From: Streptomyces sp. NBC_00448
GTDB taxonomy: Bacteria > Actinomycetota > Actinomycetes > Streptomycetales > Streptomycetaceae
Length of the DNA stretch: 64,000 bases
Assembly: GCF_036014115.1 (NCBI RefSeq)
Contig: NZ_CP107913.1
Coordinates: 6,007,501-6,071,500 of the forward strand
Direction of reading: 5' to 3'
Of this stretch, positions 8,181-16,130 are shown piece by piece. Made by a program: the position numbers and the translations under genes. The notes below the pieces were generated by a model, which was not told the origin of the DNA, did no database searches, and saw only the letters and a program-made list of their open reading frames with translations. The stretch's first letter is position 1; every line of letters begins with the position of its first letter.

Positions 8181-10894
8181 CTGCCCCCGGCGGTGAGGCG
8201 GTCGCGGTGCGGTCGGCCGCCGTCATGGCCGCAGCCACGGCCTCTGTCGAGTCCGCCGCGCCGGATGCCGCACCCGCACCCGACGTCGTGGCCGGCGCGG
8301 TCACCGGTCCGTCCCCGTCTCGACCGCCCGCGGCCCGGCGCGTCCGGGCCGCCCGCGGCGCGGACGACGTGCTGCTGCTGGGGGTGCGGCACCACGGACC
8401 CGGTTCGGCGCGGGCGGTGCGTGCCGCGCTGGACGTGTACCGCCCGGAGGCCGTGCTGATCGAGGGGCCGCCGGAGGCCGACGCGTTGACCGCGCTGGCC
8501 GCGGACCCGGCGATGCGGCCCCCGGTCGCGCTGCTCGCGCATGTGGCCGACGATCCGGCACGCGCCGCGTTCTGGCCGTTCGCCGAGTTCTCCCCCGAAT
8601 GGGTGGCGATGCGGTGGGCGGCCGAGGCGGGCGCCGCCGTACGGTTCATCGACCTCCCGGCCGCGCACACCCTGGCCCTGCGCGCGGCCGACCCGGCCGA
8701 GGACACCCCCGCCGATCCCGCACCCGAAGCCGATCCCGCGCCCGATTCCGGTTCCGAAGCCGCGCCCGGTTCTAGCTCCGATCACGGCTCTGATTCCGGC
8801 TCCGATGCCGCGGCCGTACGGATCGACCCGCTGGCCGTGCTCGCCGAGACCGCGGGGTACGACGACCCGGAGCGCTGGTGGGAGGACGCGGTCGAGCACC
8901 GGGGCGGCGGCGCGGACGACACCGACCCGCTCGCGCCGTTCGCCGCCGTGGCCGAGGCGATGGCCGCGATCCGGGCGACCTACGGCGACGGCGGCGACCC
9001 GCGCGACCCGCTGCGCGAGGCGCACATGCGGCTGCGGCTTCGGGAGGCCCGCCGGGCGTACGCGCGCACCGCCGTGGTGTGCGGCGCCTGGCACGTCCCG
9101 GCGCTCGCCGCGCCCGTCCCGGCCACCGCCGACCGGCAGCTGCTCAAGGGCCTGCCGAAGGCCAAGGTCGAGACGACCTGGGTGCCCTGGACCCACCGCA
9201 GGCTCGCCCGGGCGGGTGGATACGGCGCGGGGATCGACTCGCCGGGCTGGTACCAGCACCTGTTCACCGCGCCGGACCGCCCGGTCACCCGGTGGATGAC
9301 GAAGGTCGCCGGGCTGCTGCGTGAGGAGGACCTGCCGGTCTCCTCGGCCCATGTCATCGAGTCGGTGCGGCTGGCCGACACGCTCGCCGCGATGCGCGGC
9401 CGCCCGCTGGCCGGACTCGGCGAGACGGTCGACGCGGTGCGGGCGGTGATGTGCGACGGCTCGGAGGTGCCGCTCGCGCTGATTCGGGACCGCCTCGTGG
9501 TCGGCGACGTGCTCGGCGAGGTCCCGCCGGACGCCCCCGCGGTGCCGCTCGCCCGCGATCTCGCCCGCGAGCAGCGCCGGTTGCGGCTGAAGCCGGAGGC
9601 CTTGGAGCGCGAACTCGACCTCGACCTGCGCAAGGAGACCGACGCCGACCGCAGCCGGCTCCTGCACCGGCTGCGGCTGCTGGGCATCGACTGGGGCGAG
9701 CCGGGCACCGGACGCGGCGGCAAGGGCACCTTCCGGGAGACCTGGAAGCTGCGCTGGGAACCGGAGTTGGCGATCCGTGTCGCCGAGGCCGGGATCTGGG
9801 GCACCACGGTACGGGCCGCGGCCGGCACTCGCGCCCAAGAGGCGGCGGTCGCCGGGGCGACACTCGCCGACGTCACCTCGACCGCCGAACTGTGCCTGCT
9901 GGCCGGGCTGTCCGACGCCCTGCCGACGGTGATGCGGGTGCTCGCCGACCGCGCCGCGCTGGACGCGGACGTCGCCCACCTCGCGGCGGCGCTGCCCGCG
10001 CTGGTCCGCGCGGTCCGGTACGGAGACGTCCGCGGCACCGACTCCGCCGCCCTCGCCCGGGTCGCGGCCGGGCTCGCCGAGCGGGTCCGGATCGGCTTCC
10101 CCCCGGCCTGCGTCAACCTCGACCAGGACGGCGCCGCCGCACTGCGCGCCCACATGGACGAGGTCCACCGCGCGATCGCCCTGCTACCCGAACCCGAACC
10201 CGAGCGCGGACCCGAGCGCAGAACAGAGCGCAAGACCGAGCCCACGGAGAAGGCCGGGCCCACCCCCACCCCCGAGCCCGGACCGGCACCCCCTTCCACC
10301 GGCGGCCTGCGGGACCGGTGGGACGGGATGCTGCGGACGCTCGCCGAGCGTGACGGCGCGGTGCCGGGGCTGCTGCGCGGCGCCGCCGCCCGACTGCTGC
10401 TGGACGAGGGCCGGTTGGACGCGGCCGAGGCGGCCCGGCTGATGGGCCTCGCCCTCTCGCCGGGCACCGGCCCCGCGGAGGCGGCCGGCTGGGTGGAGGG
10501 CTTCCTCGCCGGCGGCGGGATGCTCCTCCTGCACGACGAACGGCTGCTCGGCCTGGTGGACGGCTGGCTGGCCGGGGTGCCGCAGGACGCGTTCACGGAC
10601 GTACTCCCGCTGCTGCGGCGGACGTTCGCGGAGTTCGAACCCGGAGTGCGGCGCTCGGTCGGCGAGTTGGTGCGGCGCGGACCGGCCGCCGTACACCGGC
10701 CGCGGGCCGCGGCGGGTGGCACCGGGGAAGCGGGGCTGCCCGGCTTCGGCCCCGACCTGGACCGGGCCCGCGCGAACACCGCGGCCAGGACCGTACGGCT
10801 GCTGCTCGGCCGTGCCGGGACCACCGGCCCGGCCGAACTGGAGGACGACGAGGACCCGGCGGAGCCGGACGACCGAGGGGGAGCGCACGCATGA
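8177..10894 (+). CDS. DUF5682 family protein, probable effector of the MoxR/VWA module
   Basis: 905 residues. Three spaced motifs stand out: LLLGVRHHGPGS (H72, H73), LIEGPPEAD (E96) and VVCGAWHVPAL (H306). The GxxH / E / GxxH arrangement resembles the metal-site motifs of the EreA/ChaN/TraB/Tiki hydrolase superfamily, suggesting a metal-dependent hydrolase (inference). A low-complexity Asp/Ser/Pro/Ala insert at about 174-214 and a charged Glu/Arg/Pro segment at about 674-706 look like linkers. The C-terminal third is helical, without motifs I know. The gene overlaps both neighbours by 4 nt, so the three proteins are likely made together. E. coli yehM is the likely counterpart (from memory). 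Confidence 0.8.
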   Translation: MTAPGGEAVAVRSAAVMAAATASVESAAPDAAPAPDVVAGAVTGPSPSRPPAARRVRAARGADDVLLLGVRHHGPGSARAVRAALDVYRPEAVLIEGPPEADALTALAADPAMRPPVALLAHVADDPARAAFWPFAEFSPEWVAMRWAAEAGAAVRFIDLPAAHTLALRAADPAEDTPADPAPEADPAPDSGSEAAPGSSSDHGSDSGSDAAAVRIDPLAVLAETAGYDDPERWWEDAVEHRGGGADDTDPLAPFAAVAEAMAAIRATYGDGGDPRDPLREAHMRLRLREARRAYARTAVVCGAWHVPALAAPVPATADRQLLKGLPKAKVETTWVPWTHRRLARAGGYGAGIDSPGWYQHLFTAPDRPVTRWMTKVAGLLREEDLPVSSAHVIESVRLADTLAAMRGRPLAGLGETVDAVRAVMCDGSEVPLALIRDRLVVGDVLGEVPPDAPAVPLARDLAREQRRLRLKPEALERELDLDLRKETDADRSRLLHRLRLLGIDWGEPGTGRGGKGTFRETWKLRWEPELAIRVAEAGIWGTTVRAAAGTRAQEAAVAGATLADVTSTAELCLLAGLSDALPTVMRVLADRAALDADVAHLAAALPALVRAVRYGDVRGTDSAALARVAAGLAERVRIGFPPACVNLDQDGAAALRAHMDEVHRAIALLPEPEPERGPERRTERKTEPTEKAGPTPTPEPGPAPPSTGGLRDRWDGMLRTLAERDGAVPGLLRGAAARLLLDEGRLDAAEAARLMGLALSPGTGPAEAAGWVEGFLAGGGMLLLHDERLLGLVDGWLAGVPQDAFTDVLPLLRRTFAEFEPGVRRSVGELVRRGPAAVHRPRAAAGGTGEAGLPGFGPDLDRARANTAARTVRLLLGRAGTTGPAELEDDEDPAEPDDRGGAHA

Positions 10895-12123
10895 CGCACA
10901 CACCACACACGACCGGACCCGGCATCGACACCGCACCCGGCACCGGCACCGCTTCCCGCCCTCCGTACGCCGCCGATGCCGACGAGCGGCTGCGGCGCTG
11001 GCGGCTCGTCCTCGGCGGCGGCGCCGCCGAGGGGACCGGTTGCGAGCTGAGCGGCCGGGACGCGGCGATGGACCGTACGCTCGGCGCGCTCTACGGCGGC
11101 GGCCGGTCCGGCCAGGGGGAGAGCGGGGGAGCGGAGCGGTCGGCCGGCCTGGGCGGTTCGGCGCCCCGGGTGGCCCGCTGGCTGGGTGACATCCGGACGT
11201 ACTTCCCGAGTTCCGTCGTCTCGGTGATGCAGCGCGACGCGATCGACCGGCTCGGCCTGTCCGCGCTGCTGCTGGAGCCGGAGATGCTGGAGGCGGTCGA
11301 GGCGGACGTCCACCTGGTGGGCACCCTGCTGTCGCTGAATCGGGCGATGCCGGAGACCACCAAGGAGACCGCCCGGGCGGTGGTGCGCAAGGTGGTGGCC
11401 GACCTGGAGAAGCGGCTCGCGACCAGGACCCGGGCGACGCTGACCGGCGCGCTGGACCGTTCGGCGAAGACCTACCGGCCGCGCCACCGCGACATCGACT
11501 GGGACCGCACCATCCGGGCCAACCTCAGGCACTACCTGCCCGAGCACGGCACCGTCGTGCCCGAGCGGCTGGTCGGCTACGGCCGCGCGGACCAGGCGGT
11601 GAAGAAGGACGTCGTGCTGTGCATCGACCAGTCCGGCTCGATGGCCGCGTCCGTCGTCTTCGCCTCCGTCTTCGGCGCCGTCCTCGCGTCCATGCGGTCC
11701 ATCGACACCAAACTCGTGGTCTTCGACACGGCCGTGGTCGACCTCACCGACGCGCTCGACGACCCGGTGGACGTCCTCTTCGGTACCCAACTCGGCGGCG
11801 GCACCGACATCAACCGCGCGCTGGCGTACTGCCAGTCGCTGATCACCCGGCCGGCCGAGACCGTCGTGGTGCTGATCAGCGACCTCTACGAGGGCGGTAT
11901 CCGTGACGAGATGCTCCGGCGGGTCGCGGCCATGAAGGCGTCCGGTGTGCAGTTCGTGGCGCTGCTCGCACTGTCCGACGAGGGCGCACCTGCGTACGAC
12001 CGGGAGCACGCCGCCGCGCTCGCCGCCCTGGGCGCCCCGGCCTTCGCCTGCACGCCCGATCTCTTTCCCGAGGTCATGGCCGCCGCGATCGAGAAACGTC
12101 CCCTCCCCATACCGGAAGCCTGA
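10891..12123 (+). CDS. VWA domain protein of the MoxR module (CoxE/YehP-like)
   Basis: 410 residues. A helical N-terminal half is followed by a VWA domain with an intact MIDAS: D246-x-S248-x-S250 in LCIDQSGS, a Thr in GGGTDINRAL near 304, and an Asp in LISDLYEGG near 331. MIDAS VWA proteins act as metal-dependent adaptors for MoxR ATPases. There is no signal peptide, so it should be cytoplasmic. It starts with ATGA overlapping the DUF5682 stop. Its nearest named relative is probably E. coli YehP. Confidence 0.85.
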   Translation: MTHTPHTTGPGIDTAPGTGTASRPPYAADADERLRRWRLVLGGGAAEGTGCELSGRDAAMDRTLGALYGGGRSGQGESGGAERSAGLGGSAPRVARWLGDIRTYFPSSVVSVMQRDAIDRLGLSALLLEPEMLEAVEADVHLVGTLLSLNRAMPETTKETARAVVRKVVADLEKRLATRTRATLTGALDRSAKTYRPRHRDIDWDRTIRANLRHYLPEHGTVVPERLVGYGRADQAVKKDVVLCIDQSGSMAASVVFASVFGAVLASMRSIDTKLVVFDTAVVDLTDALDDPVDVLFGTQLGGGTDINRALAYCQSLITRPAETVVVLISDLYEGGIRDEMLRRVAAMKASGVQFVALLALSDEGAPAYDREHAAALAALGAPAFACTPDLFPEVMAAAIEKRPLPIPEA

Positions 12124-12425
12124 CCCCCGGGCACCCCCTTCCGTGCGGCGAGGCCACTCCGCAGGAGGCTGTGACCGTTCTCACCGCCTCCATGTGAGGC
12201 ACGATTTAGGACGTCACGGCCCACGGCGATAACCTGCAAGACGGACATGCCGCGTACTCGGTCACCGTGTGCGCTTCCCTTGTGACTGCGCACAGTCGCC
12301 TTGCCCGTAGCGGCACGCCCAGCCGATCAGGCGGCGCTGTACTTCCGGCGGCAGCCGCCTGCGAGACGCTGAATTCCGGGCCCCCGCCCGAGGAATCCAG
12401 AAGACCATAAGGGAGACGGACGCGC
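12124..12425 (+). promoter_or_regulatory. Intergenic region upstream of sucCD with a possible promoter
   Basis: No gene is seen. TTAGGA (12206-12211), an 18-nt gap and TAACCT (12230-12235) form a weak housekeeping-type promoter. GTGA-ccgttc-TCAC at 12171-12184 is a small dyad just upstream. GGGAGA about 12 nt before the sucC GTG is the ribosome-binding site. Confidence 0.35.
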
Positions 12426-13598
12426 GTGGACCTGTTCGAGTACCAGGCGAGGGACCTCTTCGCCAAGCACGGTGTACCGGTGCTGGCCGGTGAAGTCATC
12501 GACACGCCTGAGGCGGCGCGCGAGGTGGCGGAGCGGCTGGGCGGCCGGGCGGTCGTCAAGGCACAAGTCAAGGTGGGCGGCCGCGGCAAGGCCGGCGGTG
12601 TGAAGCTCGCCGCGGACCCGGCCGACGCGGTGGCGAAGGCCGACGCGATCCTCGGCATGGACATCAAGGGCCACACGGTCCACAAGGTCATGCTCGCCCA
12701 GACCGCGGACATCAAGGAGGAGTACTACGTCTCCTTCCTGCTGGACCGCACCAACCGGACCTTCCTCGCGATGGCGTCCGTCGAGGGCGGCGTCGAGATC
12801 GAGGTCGTCGCCGAGGAGAACCCCGACGCGCTCGCGAAGGTCCCGGTGGACGCGCTGGAGGGCGTGACCCCGGAGAAGGCCGCCGAGATCGTGGCCGCCG
12901 CGAAGTTCCCGGCCGAGATCGCCGACCAGGTCGCGGACGTGCTGCAGCAGCTGTGGACCGTCTTCATCAAGGAAGACGCCCTGCTGGTCGAGGTCAACCC
13001 GCTGGTGAAGACCGGCGAGGGCAAGATCGTCGCGCTCGACGGCAAGGTCTCGCTCGACGAGAACGCCGCCTTCCGGCAGCCCGAGCACGAGGCGCTGGAG
13101 GACAAGGCCGCGGCCAACCCGCTGGAGGCCGCCGCCAAGGCCAAGGGCCTGAACTACGTCAAGCTCGAAGGCCAGGTCGGCATCATCGGCAACGGCGCGG
13201 GCCTGGTCATGTCCACCCTGGACGTCGTCGCCTACGCCGGTGAGGCGCACGGCGGCGTGAAGCCCGCCAACTTCCTCGACATCGGCGGCGGCGCCTCCGC
13301 CGAGGTGATGGCGAACGGCCTGGAGATCATCCTGGGCGACCCGGACGTCAAGTCCGTCTTCGTCAACGTCTTCGGCGGCATCACCGCCTGCGACGAGGTC
13401 GCCAACGGCATCGTGCAGGCCCTGGCGCTGCTCGCCTCCAAGGGCGAGGAGGTCACCAAGCCGCTGGTGGTCCGTCTGGACGGCAACAACGCGGAGCTGG
13501 GTCGCAAGATCCTCTCGGACGCCAACCACCCGCTGGTGCAGCGCGTCGACACGATGGACGGCGCGGCCGACAAGGCCGCCGAGCTGGCTGCGAAGTAA
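12426..13598 (+). CDS. sucC: Succinyl-CoA synthetase (ADP-forming) beta subunit
   Basis: 390 residues, normal for SucC. It begins MDLFEYQARDLFAKHGVP, with the ATP-grasp core (VVKAQVKVGGRGKAGGVK) at about 40-57, the metal-binding region EVNPLV near 194, and the GGGASAEVMANGLEIIL CoA-ligase segment. It catalyses the substrate-level phosphorylation step of the TCA cycle with SucD. It starts with GTG. sucD follows after 21 nt in the same operon. Confidence 0.97.
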   Translation: MDLFEYQARDLFAKHGVPVLAGEVIDTPEAAREVAERLGGRAVVKAQVKVGGRGKAGGVKLAADPADAVAKADAILGMDIKGHTVHKVMLAQTADIKEEYYVSFLLDRTNRTFLAMASVEGGVEIEVVAEENPDALAKVPVDALEGVTPEKAAEIVAAAKFPAEIADQVADVLQQLWTVFIKEDALLVEVNPLVKTGEGKIVALDGKVSLDENAAFRQPEHEALEDKAAANPLEAAAKAKGLNYVKLEGQVGIIGNGAGLVMSTLDVVAYAGEAHGGVKPANFLDIGGGASAEVMANGLEIILGDPDVKSVFVNVFGGITACDEVANGIVQALALLASKGEEVTKPLVVRLDGNNAELGRKILSDANHPLVQRVDTMDGAADKAAELAAK

Positions 13599-13619
13599 GG
13601 GAAGAGGACTCAAGACACC

Positions 13620-14504
13620 ATGGCTATCTTCCTGACCAAGGACAGCAAGGTCATCGTCCAGGGCATGACCGGCGCCACCGGCATGAAGCACACCACCCTG
13701 ATGCTGGGCGACGGCACCAACATCGTCGGCGGCGTCAACCCGCGCAAGGCCGGCACCACCGTCACCTTCGAGCAGGGCGACGTCCCGGTCTTCGGCTCCG
13801 TCAAGGAGGCCATGGAGGCCACCGGCGCGGACGTCACCGTGATCTTCGTACCGGAGAAGTTCACCAAGAGCGCGGTCGTCGAGGCGATCGAGGCCGAGAT
13901 CCCGCTCGCGGTCGTGATCACCGAGGGCGTCGCCGTCCACGACTCCGCCGCGTTCTGGGCGCTCGCCCAGTCGAAGGGCAACAAGACCCGGATCATCGGC
14001 CCGAACTGCCCCGGCCTGATCACCCCCGGCCAGTCGAACGCGGGCATCATCCCCGGCGACATCACCAAGCCGGGCCGGATCGGCCTGGTCTCCAAGTCGG
14101 GCACGCTGACCTACCAGATGATGTACGAGCTGCGCGACATCGGCTTCTCGTCCGCGGTCGGCATCGGCGGCGACCCGATCATCGGTACCACGCACATCGA
14201 CGCGCTCGCCGCGTTCGAGGCCGACCCCGACACCGACCTGATCGTGATGATCGGCGAGATCGGCGGCGACGCCGAGGAGCGGGCCGCGGCCTACATCGAG
14301 AAGAACGTGACGAAGCCGGTCGTCGGCTACGTCGCGGGCTTCACCGCGCCCGAGGGCAAGACCATGGGCCACGCCGGCGCCATCGTCTCCGGCTCCTCCG
14401 GCACCGCGCAGGCGAAGAAGGAGGCCCTGGAGGCCGCGGGCGTCAAGGTCGGCAAGACGCCGTCCGAGACCGCGCGGCTGGCGCGGGCCATCCTGGCGGG
14501 CTGA
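13620..14504 (+). CDS. sucD: Succinyl-CoA synthetase alpha subunit
   Basis: 294 residues. The CoA-binding Rossmann segment (VQGMTGATGMKHT) is near the N-terminus. The phosphorylated histidine is H251 in GHAGAIVSG, and IGPNCPG is the other conserved loop. It forms the catalytic heterodimer with SucC. GGAAGAGGA precedes the ATG. Confidence 0.97.
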   Translation: MAIFLTKDSKVIVQGMTGATGMKHTTLMLGDGTNIVGGVNPRKAGTTVTFEQGDVPVFGSVKEAMEATGADVTVIFVPEKFTKSAVVEAIEAEIPLAVVITEGVAVHDSAAFWALAQSKGNKTRIIGPNCPGLITPGQSNAGIIPGDITKPGRIGLVSKSGTLTYQMMYELRDIGFSSAVGIGGDPIIGTTHIDALAAFEADPDTDLIVMIGEIGGDAEERAAAYIEKNVTKPVVGYVAGFTAPEGKTMGHAGAIVSGSSGTAQAKKEALEAAGVKVGKTPSETARLARAILAG

Positions 14505-14538
14505 CCGAACCCGCCACCGGGCCCGGACCGGGCCCGGC

Positions 14539-15975
14539 TCAGTGGCTCACGGCGGCGCGGGTCTGCTTCCCGGAAGGGAGCGGACCCGCGCCGCCGTGCT
14601 GTGCGGGGCCGGTCCGGTCGCCGCTCCGGGCGGGAGCGTGCGCGCCCGGGCCCGACTGCCGTGCACGGTGCGCCGATTGGTGCGCCGGGGTGAGGATCAC
14701 CGCGATCGTGGTGGCCGCCGCGATCGCCGCGGTCAGGGCGTACACCCCGACGGTACGACGCCGCGCCCCGCGCTCGCTCGTGGCCCGCACGCCGTCGGGG
14801 AGGTCCGGCGGCTCGGCAACGGAACCGGAGTTCGAGCCCGAGTTCGAGCCCGAGTCCGCGCCCGAGCCCGCGCCCGCGCCCGAGCCCGCGCCGGGGCCGG
14901 AGTCCGGGCCGGAGTCCGGGCCGGCGCCGCCGTCGAGCAGAGCGCCGAGCCGCGCCGGCAGCACCTCCTCATCGAGGTCCGGTACGGCCTCGGTCAGCGT
15001 CTCGCGGGCCGCGATGATACGGGCGGCGGCCGCCTCCTCGCTCGCCTCCGCCTCCGCTGCCGCCGCAGGCAGATCGAGCCCGAGCCCGTCGTGGAGCAGG
15101 AGCGCCTTGCGCTGGGTCGGGCGGAGCGTGAGCAGGGCTGCCGCCAGCGGGTCGTCGGGGGTACGCGGCCGGGTCCGGTGCCCGCCCGCCCACGCGGGTA
15201 CCCACCGTTGCCAGGGCGCCAGCGCGTGCTCGTACGCGGCCGCGCGCAGCCAGCCCACCGGGTCGCTGTCCCGCGCCACCTCGGGCCACCGCTGCCAGGC
15301 CAGGTCGTACGCGTACGCCACGGACCTCCGCGCCTGGGACGCGTCACCGGTGAGCAGGTCCACCTGGCGCAACAGGGCGCCGGCGGCATGCCGGTAGAGG
15401 GCGTCGAAGGCGTCGTCGGGGGTGGCGTCGGCGGGAAGGCCGAGGTCCGGTGCCGGGATCGGGGCGGGGGCGGGCGGCGCGGCTTCGGATACGTACGGTG
15501 CGGACGCGGGCGCGGCTTCGGGTGCTGCTTCGGGTGCGGGTGCCGTCACCACCTCGGCGACGAACGGCACTTGAGGTGCCGTCAGGGTGGCGGCGCCGAT
15601 GGCGGTCGGAGCGGCGGCCGCCACGAGTGCCGCGGACCGGGGGGCCGTACGGGCTGCCGCGCCCCCGCCCACGGGAGTCCTGGTGGGGCCGCCTGCCGCG
15701 CGGGGTGCGCGGGTGTCTGCGTCCGCGTACGTGCGGTTGCCCGCGACCGCCGCCTTCTTCCGGTCGGTTTCCCGGCCGGCCTTCCGCCCGCCGCGGCCCG
15801 CCCCCGGGCCCGACCCGGCGGTGGCGGCCGCGTCCGTGCCCTGACCGTCGTCCGCGGAGGGCGCCGTGCCCGCGGTAGTACCCGTGTCCGCGGGCGCCGC
15901 CGCGCGGGTGGAGGGGCGGGGCCGGGCGGACCTGGCCGCGGCCGACCGCTTGCGGGACTTGCGCCGCGAACTCAT
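14539..15975 (-). CDS. Sigma-70-like protein with C-terminal membrane anchor, function unknown
   Basis: 478 residues from ATG 15975, chosen for GGGAGGCGG at -5; longer upstream starts lack one. A basic Ser/Arg/Ala N-terminus and long Ala/Pro/Gly low-complexity stretches lead to a segment reading DAFDALYRHAAGALLRQVDLLTGD, then AYAYDLAWQRWPEVA, the helical pattern of ECF region 2. A region-4-like LRPTQRKALLLHDGLGLDLP and a helix-turn-helix-like Ala/Glu segment follow. A Gly/Ser/Asp/Asn repeat tract and one transmembrane helix (VYALTAAIAAATTIAVIL) lie near the C-terminus. It looks like a degenerate ECF sigma factor tethered to the membrane, or a sigma-like decoy. No anti-sigma gene is adjacent. 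Confidence 0.65.
   Translation of the reverse strand: MSSRRKSRKRSAAARSARPRPSTRAAAPADTGTTAGTAPSADDGQGTDAAATAGSGPGAGRGGRKAGRETDRKKAAVAGNRTYADADTRAPRAAGGPTRTPVGGGAAARTAPRSAALVAAAAPTAIGAATLTAPQVPFVAEVVTAPAPEAAPEAAPASAPYVSEAAPPAPAPIPAPDLGLPADATPDDAFDALYRHAAGALLRQVDLLTGDASQARRSVAYAYDLAWQRWPEVARDSDPVGWLRAAAYEHALAPWQRWVPAWAGGHRTRPRTPDDPLAAALLTLRPTQRKALLLHDGLGLDLPAAAAEAEASEEAAAARIIAARETLTEAVPDLDEEVLPARLGALLDGGAGPDSGPDSGPGAGSGAGAGSGADSGSNSGSNSGSVAEPPDLPDGVRATSERGARRRTVGVYALTAAIAAATTIAVILTPAHQSAHRARQSGPGAHAPARSGDRTGPAQHGGAGPLPSGKQTRAAVSH
14548..14598. terminator. Perfect 16-bp stem hairpin after sucD, inside the end of the convergent gene
   Basis: CACGGCGGCGCGGGTC (14548-14563) pairs with all 16 bases of 14583-14598 across a 19-nt loop that itself has a weak inner CTTCC/GGAAG stem. 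It starts 43 nt after the sucD stop. It lies wholly inside the last codons of the leftward sigma-like gene (stop 14539-14541), so it is both coding sequence and a likely sucCD terminator. Confidence 0.75.
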
Positions 15976-16065
15976 CGGACCGCCTCCCGCCGGGCCCCCG
16001 CCGCACCGGTGGCGTCCATCCGTTGACATGACGGTCCGAAAAAATGACACATAGGGCACATCATG

Positions 16066-16079
16066 GCCGACACGTCGGC
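16066..16079. promoter_or_regulatory. 14-bp palindrome in the divergent sigma-like / DUF6350 promoter region
   Basis: GCCGAC-AC-GTCGGC, followed by TTTT. It could be an operator for the divergent genes or a small hairpin; nothing else in the 155-nt gap favours either. Confidence 0.3.
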
Positions 16080-16130
16080 TTTTCGCCTTCTCCCGGGGCG
16101 AAACGGGTGTTCCTGTCACCATGGGTGGCC

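Noticed and set aside
8150..12009. Long leftward open frames of about 670 and 1009 codons opposite the DUF5682 and VWA genes
   Set aside because: They are antisense shadows of strongly motif-bearing genes in very GC-rich DNA, with His/Gly/Arg-rich composition and no recognisable domain.
12327..14372. A 681-codon leftward frame opposite sucCD
   Set aside because: It covers two complete enzymes on the other strand and has the Val/Gly/Asp/His composition typical of antisense frames in GC-rich genomes.
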